A stretch of DNA of 9,748 nucleotides from positions 1 to 9,748 of the forward strand of contig JAICKT010000156.1 of the NCBI GenBank assembly GCA_025927795.1, written 5' to 3'. Position 1 is the first letter of the stretch. Every line of letters starts with the position of its first letter. The DNA is from Parafilimonas sp. Lineage in GTDB: Bacteria; Bacteroidota; Bacteroidia; Chitinophagales; Chitinophagaceae. The notes below the pieces were generated by a model, which did no database searches, was not told where the DNA came from, and saw nothing but the letters and a program-made list of their open reading frames with translations. This document shows, piece by piece, positions 6,022 to 9,748 of the stretch. Both the position numbers and the translations under genes were made by a program.

Positions 6022-6912
6022 ATGCTTTCTTTAAACTTAAGCGATCTTACATTACATGAAAAACAAAACTGGCTGAATCATGCAATTGCGCCAAGACCAA
6101 TTGCATTAGCAAGTACCATTGATAAAGAGGGCAATGTAAATCTTAGTCCGTTTAGTTTTTTTAACCTGTTTTCTTATAATCCCGGGGTTGTAGTTTTTTC
6201 ACCTTCACGCAGAGGCAGAGATAAAACAACAAAACATACACTCGATAATATTCACGAAGTGCCTGAAGTTGTAATTAATATTTGCGATTATAACATCGTG
6301 CACCAGGTAAGTTTATCAAGCTGTGAATATCCCAAAGACACAGATGAATTTTTAAAATCTGGTTTAACCAAACTTTCATCAATCAAAATAAAACCACCGC
6401 GTGTTGCAGAAGCTAAAGTGCAAATGGAATGTAAAGTGCTTGAAGTAAAAAGTCTTGGTGAATTGGCTGGTTCAGGACAATTGGTTATTGCAGAAGTTAT
6501 TTGCATGCATGTTGATGAAAGCATTTTAAATGCTGATGCTTCAATGATTGAACAAACAAAACTGCATCATGTTGCGCGCCTTGGCGGCGATTGGTATTGT
6601 GTTGTTAACGAGGATAATCTTTTTAAAGTAACAAAGCCAAATAAAGAATTAGGTATTGGATTTGATGCTCTGCCGCAGAGCATTAAAACAAGTAAAATAT
6701 TAAGCGGAAATAATCTTGCACAATTAGCAAACGTAAAAGAAATTCCTGCAGTTGATGCAGCTTTTGATGATGAGCAACTCAAAAATATTTTTCAATATTA
6801 TGCAATTGATCCAGAGGAAATGGAAAACGAGTTGCACAAATATGCAAAGCAGTTACTCGATGAAAATAAAGTTTATGAAGCGTGGCAGGTATTGCTTTCA
6901 CAGGCTGATTAA
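6022..6912 (+). CDS. Flavin reductase family protein (FMN-binding split barrel)
   Basis: The protein (296 residues) has a flavin reductase-like domain at about residues 15-200, the fold that binds FMN and in many members reduces it with NAD(P)H. Visible family marks are RPIALAS (25-31), NLSPFSFF (40-47), PSRRGRDKTTKHTL (61-74), PEVVINI (81-87) and HHVARLGGDWYC (182-193). A further ~95 residues include LGIGFDALP (210-218) and a charged, probably helical tail (249-296) not needed for the barrel; I recall this longer form as common in Bacteroidota. It follows the fumarylacetoacetase-like gene, suggesting a linked role in aromatic amino acid catabolism, though its partner or substrate cannot be read from sequence. 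The 131-bp spacer, holding a repeat and a pyrimidine-rich stretch (about 5981-6010), leaves open whether they form an operon. Start ATG 6022 gives the usual N-terminus. Confidence 0.88.
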   Translation: MLSLNLSDLTLHEKQNWLNHAIAPRPIALASTIDKEGNVNLSPFSFFNLFSYNPGVVVFSPSRRGRDKTTKHTLDNIHEVPEVVINICDYNIVHQVSLSSCEYPKDTDEFLKSGLTKLSSIKIKPPRVAEAKVQMECKVLEVKSLGELAGSGQLVIAEVICMHVDESILNADASMIEQTKLHHVARLGGDWYCVVNEDNLFKVTKPNKELGIGFDALPQSIKTSKILSGNNLAQLANVKEIPAVDAAFDDEQLKNIFQYYAIDPEEMENELHKYAKQLLDENKVYEAWQVLLSQAD

Positions 6913-7031
6913 TCCTCCGATTTTTCGCACAGAAAAAGATGATGAAACAGTCACTATAATTCCTACACATTAATTAGGCAAGAACAAAACACTACCACTC
7001 ACACGGCATGCTTTAGAGAAAAATCAGCATT

Positions 7032-8192
7032 TCATTTTTCTTCCTCAACAGGAAAATAACAGTGAAATGACGAAACGTTACCATTACTTTCTGCGCGAAT
7101 AAATCCATTATGCGCTTCCATTATTTTTCTTGCTATGGCAAGTCCTGTACCTGAGCCTTTGTATTTGCCCGGTGGATGTAATTTTTCAAACATCAAAAAA
7201 ATCCTTTCTGAATCTGCCGCATCAAAACCAATTCCATTATCTGTTATAGTAACACAATAATATTGGGGTTCAATAAGCTGTTGGCCAATCTCATTTAAAG
7301 TAATTGTTTTGCAGCTCACTTTTATTTCAGTCACTTCATTTTCATTAAACTTTACAGCATTTTCAAGCAGGTTATAAAACAATAAATACAAATAATTTTT
7401 ATGCCCTGTTATTACACAAATCTCTTCTACAACAATATTTGCTTTTTTATCTGATATCTTTTTTACGTGATTGCTTACTTCTTTAATAAGAACACTTAAA
7501 TCAACTTTTGTTTGAGGTTTTTCAAGGATGCTTATCTGGGCAAGGCTTAATACATCATCCAATAAAAGATCCATCCTGTTTAAAGAAGACTGCATGCGTC
7601 TGAAAGATGCTTTACCACTATCAGATAAACGACTTGCCTCCACTTGTATTAAATGTTCAACACCGGTATAAATCTGGCGCATCGGCTCTTTAATTTTATT
7701 ACTGGTAATATAAGTGAAAGAGGCAAGCTCATCCGACGTTAGTTTTAATTGTCTCATTTTTTTTTGCAGTTCTTCATTCAAATGCTGTAATTGCTGTTCT
7801 GCCTTTATGCGGTGCGCTACATCATGTACTATATTCATCACGCCAATAATATTACTGTCCTTATCTTTTAAACTAATAAAATGATTTTCTCTGTGTTTCC
7901 TGTGCTGATATAATTTTGAAGCAGGTACAAAACTGTTACTTCCACTTAATGCATGATTAATGGCGTTTACTGTTTCGCTGTCTTCTTCCAAACTTTTTAT
8001 TAATTGAAAAACAGACTTGCCAATGGCTTTATTTTTTGGTATACCGTAAATGGTTACCGCGGTTTTATTCCAGGCAATAACACGATAGCTTTTATCAATC
8101 GCAATAATTGCATCAATACTATGGTCGTTTAAAATTTCAGCAAGATTAAACTCTTTTACAAATTCATCTTTCTCTTTTAATTGTGTTTCCAT
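7032..8192 (-). CDS. PAS-domain histidine kinase-like protein lacking the phosphoacceptor histidine
   Basis: This is a 386-residue soluble sensor protein. A PAS/PAC sensor region (about 18-120) leads through a coiled-coil linker (about 129-155) into a HisKA-like dimerisation region and a HATPase_c domain (about 235-380). The ATP-binding motifs look intact: N-box NLLENAVKF (274-282), G1 DNGIGF (318-323), F-box near FLMF (332-335) and G2 GSGTGLA (346-352). The H-box reads ITSNKIKEPMR where relatives have V-A-S-H-D-L-Q-E-P-L-R, so Asn165 (codon AAT, plus 7698-7700) replaces the phosphorylated His and Lys replaces the following Asp. Autophosphorylation at the normal site is therefore unlikely. 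I chose ATG 8190-8192; an in-frame GTG at 8196-8198 would add two residues. The receiver gene ends 11 bp upstream (5 bp with GTG), so the two are probably one transcript. Confidence 0.88.
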   Translation of the reverse strand: METQLKEKDEFVKEFNLAEILNDHSIDAIIAIDKSYRVIAWNKTAVTIYGIPKNKAIGKSVFQLIKSLEEDSETVNAINHALSGSNSFVPASKLYQHRKHRENHFISLKDKDSNIIGVMNIVHDVAHRIKAEQQLQHLNEELQKKMRQLKLTSDELASFTYITSNKIKEPMRQIYTGVEHLIQVEASRLSDSGKASFRRMQSSLNRMDLLLDDVLSLAQISILEKPQTKVDLSVLIKEVSNHVKKISDKKANIVVEEICVITGHKNYLYLLFYNLLENAVKFNENEVTEIKVSCKTITLNEIGQQLIEPQYYCVTITDNGIGFDAADSERIFLMFEKLHPPGKYKGSGTGLAIARKIMEAHNGFIRAESNGNVSSFHCYFPVEEEK

Positions 8193-8203
8193 TTTCACAG
8201 ATG

Positions 8204-8581
8204 CTATAAAACAGTTTGTGTAATACTTTTATTTAAATGCTTCTCCAATAATTCTAATAGTTGTTTTGTTCTGAAAGGCTTTTCTACAAAATCATCAGCT
8301 CCCGCTTCTTCTGCAAATTTTGCCACATAGGGGCTGGCAGAAATTATAATTACCGGGGTATTTTGTGTCGTTAAATTATCTTTTAAATAACGGCAAACCT
8401 GCAAGCCGTCTGCGCCGGATAATTGCTTATCTAAAATAAATAAATCCGGCGGTATAAATGCATTACTCATCAATATTTCTCCATCCGAATATGTTGTTAC
8501 ATTATAACCGGCACGCGCTAAAATCAATTGAAATATATCTCTAATAGCCGGGTCATCATCTGCTATAATAATTTGCTTCAT
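8204..8581 (-). CDS. Single-domain response regulator (CheY-like receiver)
   Basis: The gene encodes a 125-residue stand-alone receiver domain with no output domain. The phosphorylation machinery is complete: acidic pair D8-D9 in IIIADDD, phosphoacceptor D51 in FILDKQL, Ser81 in the Thr/Ser switch position (IIISASP), aromatic F98 and Lys101 in EKPF. Such regulators pass phosphate within relays or act by protein-protein contact, and DNA binding is not expected. Start ATG is 8579-8581. The gene precedes the Asn-substituted kinase-like gene by a few bases and lies 223 bp downstream of a canonical PAS histidine kinase. Because the adjacent partner lacks its His, the upstream kinase or another kinase in the cell is the more likely phosphodonor; this is inference. 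Confidence 0.95.
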   Translation of the reverse strand: MKQIIIADDDPAIRDIFQLILARAGYNVTTYSDGEILMSNAFIPPDLFILDKQLSGADGLQVCRYLKDNLTTQNTPVIIISASPYVAKFAEEAGADDFVEKPFRTKQLLELLEKHLNKSITQTVL

Positions 8582-8712
8582 ACTAACTTTTTAAATACAA
8601 AAAATACTGCTACAATATGAACTGTAAATCGTGATAAGGGCAACAAATTTTTTTTATGAATTATACTGGCTGAATATCCTTAGTGATTTACTAACGGTAA
8701 CGAAGGCTTAGC

Positions 8713-8786
8713 AAAATGTAAAAACGTGGAAGTAATTATGTTTATACTTTCAGTGCGCCAAAAATAAACATCTGCTTTTACATTTT
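8713..8786. repeat. Nested inverted repeat between the histidine kinase and receiver genes
   Basis: Two perfect inverted repeats are nested in the 223-bp gap (8582-8804). The outer arms are AAAATGTAAAA (8713-8723) and TTTTACATTTT (8776-8786), 11 bp. The inner arms are ATGTTTAT (8738-8745) and ATAAACAT (8764-8771), 8 bp around an 18-nt loop. On the minus strand the structure would sit in the 3' untranslated region of the kinase or the leader of the receiver, so it could serve as a terminator-like or processing element. The stems are nearly all A:T, so stability is modest. On the minus strand TATTTTTG (plus 8759-8766) also fits a -7 promoter box, without a clear -33. Confidence 0.45.
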
Positions 8787-8804
8787 ATTCTTTTTTGTAA
8801 ATAA

Positions 8805-9748
8805 TTATTGCTGATATGGCAGCATAAAATAAAATATTGAACCTTGCCCTGGCTCACTTTCCACCCATATTTTTCCTGTATGCTGATGAATAATACCTGC
8901 AGCAATATATAAACCAAGCCCCATGCCCGGATAGGTATTAATTTTTGGATGATTTCCCCTGAAAAAACGTCCAAAAATTTTTTCTTTTGCATCTTCCGAA
9001 ATTCCAATGCCCTTATCTGCTACACTTACCTGTATGCCTTCGTTTGTTGCAGAGGAATTAATAATAATTTCCTCACCGGCAGGTGAATATTTTACAGCAT
9101 TCGAAAGCAGGTTGGTTAATACTTCACCTATACGATTTCTGTCTGCAACAATATTTAACGCACCTTCTGTATGCCGCACTAACCGATGATTTTTTGCTGA
9201 TGGTTGTATTTCTTCAATGCGTTCTGCAATAAGCTGGTTCATATCAAACTGTTCAGGAGAAATCGTCATCTGGCTTTCTGATATTTTAGAAGTATCAAGC
9301 AATCCGTGAATAAGACTAATGAGGCGCTCAACCTGGTCACCCAATTTTTTAACGATGTCAGCACCTGCTGCATAATCGCCTTCATTACACATATCCTGCA
9401 ATAATTCTGTATAAGCTTTAATGCTTGTAACCGGCGTTCTTAATTCATGGCTGGCAATTCCAATAAAATCATCCTTCTGCTGGTCAAGCAATTTTTGCTG
9501 CGTCATATCTCGGGCAATTTTTACGTACCCCGATAATTCAGGATTGCAAATAGAACGCATTATGCCACTTGCATAAAACCTTGAGCCATCTTTTCGTTGG
9601 TGCCAGCGTTCATCTTCTGCATAACCTTTAAGCTTTGCCGTTTGCATTTCTTTTTCAGGTTCACCTTTCTGCTTGTCTTCTTCAGTAAAAATTATATCGG
9701 CAGATTTACCTTTTGCTTCTTCTGCAGTAAAACCAAATATGCGTTCAG
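8805..9748 (-). CDS. PAS-domain sensor histidine kinase, C-terminal part (5' end outside window)
   Basis: An open minus-strand frame runs from the right edge to TAA 8805-8807, giving 313 visible residues. The frame stays open from 9748 through an internal Met at 9645-9647, so the gene starts beyond the window. Visible parts in order are the end of a PAS fold (ERIFGFTAEEAKGKSADI, then WHQRKDGSRFYASG), a PAC-like segment (YVKIARDMTQQK), the HisKA H-box FIGIASHELRTPVTSIKAY with phosphoacceptor His (codon at plus 9447-9449), and a HATPase_c domain. The latter has NLLSNAVKYSP, DKGIGI, FGRFFRG and GMGLGLYIAAGI. All catalytic motifs are canonical. No membrane helix is present in the visible part. 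The receiver gene lies 223 bp downstream on the same strand, which makes this kinase a candidate donor for it. PAS domains may be repeated upstream. Confidence 0.95.
   Translation of the reverse strand, partial: ERIFGFTAEEAKGKSADIIFTEEDKQKGEPEKEMQTAKLKGYAEDERWHQRKDGSRFYASGIMRSICNPELSGYVKIARDMTQQKLLDQQKDDFIGIASHELRTPVTSIKAYTELLQDMCNEGDYAAGADIVKKLGDQVERLISLIHGLLDTSKISESQMTISPEQFDMNQLIAERIEEIQPSAKNHRLVRHTEGALNIVADRNRIGEVLTNLLSNAVKYSPAGEEIIINSSATNEGIQVSVADKGIGISEDAKEKIFGRFFRGNHPKINTYPGMGLGLYIAAGIIHQHTGKIWVESEPGQGSIFYFMLPYQQ

Noticed and set aside
6921..6937. Inverted repeat TTTTTC-gcaca-GAAAAA between the convergent flavin reductase and kinase-like genes, as a bidirectional terminator
   Set aside because: The stem is only six pairs, nearly all A:T, and no T-run follows on either strand, so it is not a convincing intrinsic terminator.
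8750..9007. Minus-strand open frame overlapping the end of the canonical histidine kinase in another frame
   Set aside because: It lies within and just beyond conserved HATPase coding sequence, shows no family features and is best explained as a shadow frame.

Overview
The window looks like chromosomal DNA from a Bacteroidota bacterium, most likely near Chitinophagaceae. The evidence is AT-rich coding DNA, starts without clear Shine-Dalgarno sequences, and family content typical of the phylum: an IPExxxVDY-like tail, an AIM24/TIGR00266 protein, a FAH-flavin reductase pair, and PAS histidine kinases with a stand-alone receiver. This placement comes from family knowledge and not from a database search. 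I see no insertion sequence, phage, CRISPR, tRNA or rRNA.

Left part (1-2190): two plus-strand genes, the tail of an IPExxxVDY-like protein and a pterin-4a-carbinolamine dehydratase, converge on a compact minus-strand group of AIM24-like protein, acylphosphatase and a TMEM175-like channel. The dehydratase and channel genes end on the same TTAA tetramer. A 332-bp AT-rich divergent region follows.

Middle (2523-4873): a small protein that looks like a PNPOx-type split barrel converges, again on a shared TTAA, with a minus-strand pair made of a ketoacyl-ACP synthase III and a small exported protein. A 364-bp divergent region separates these from the next group.

Centre-right (4874-6912): a fumarylacetoacetase-like hydrolase and a flavin reductase-like protein run on the plus strand. 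Between them lies one copy of a repeat resembling the widespread GTCATTGCGAGG..CGAAGC family. With the dehydratase at the left edge, these genes hint at phenylalanine/tyrosine catabolism, but the hydroxylase and dioxygenase genes of that pathway are not in the window.

Right part (7032-9748): minus-strand signalling genes. A canonical PAS histidine kinase, cut by the window edge, is followed by a 223-bp gap holding a nested inverted repeat, then a single-domain response regulator, then a PAS histidine kinase-like protein. That last protein has Asn where the phosphoacceptor His should be, while its ATP-binding domain looks intact. It is the most interesting item here. I found no clearly new multi-gene system; most of the window is ordinary core and accessory metabolism.
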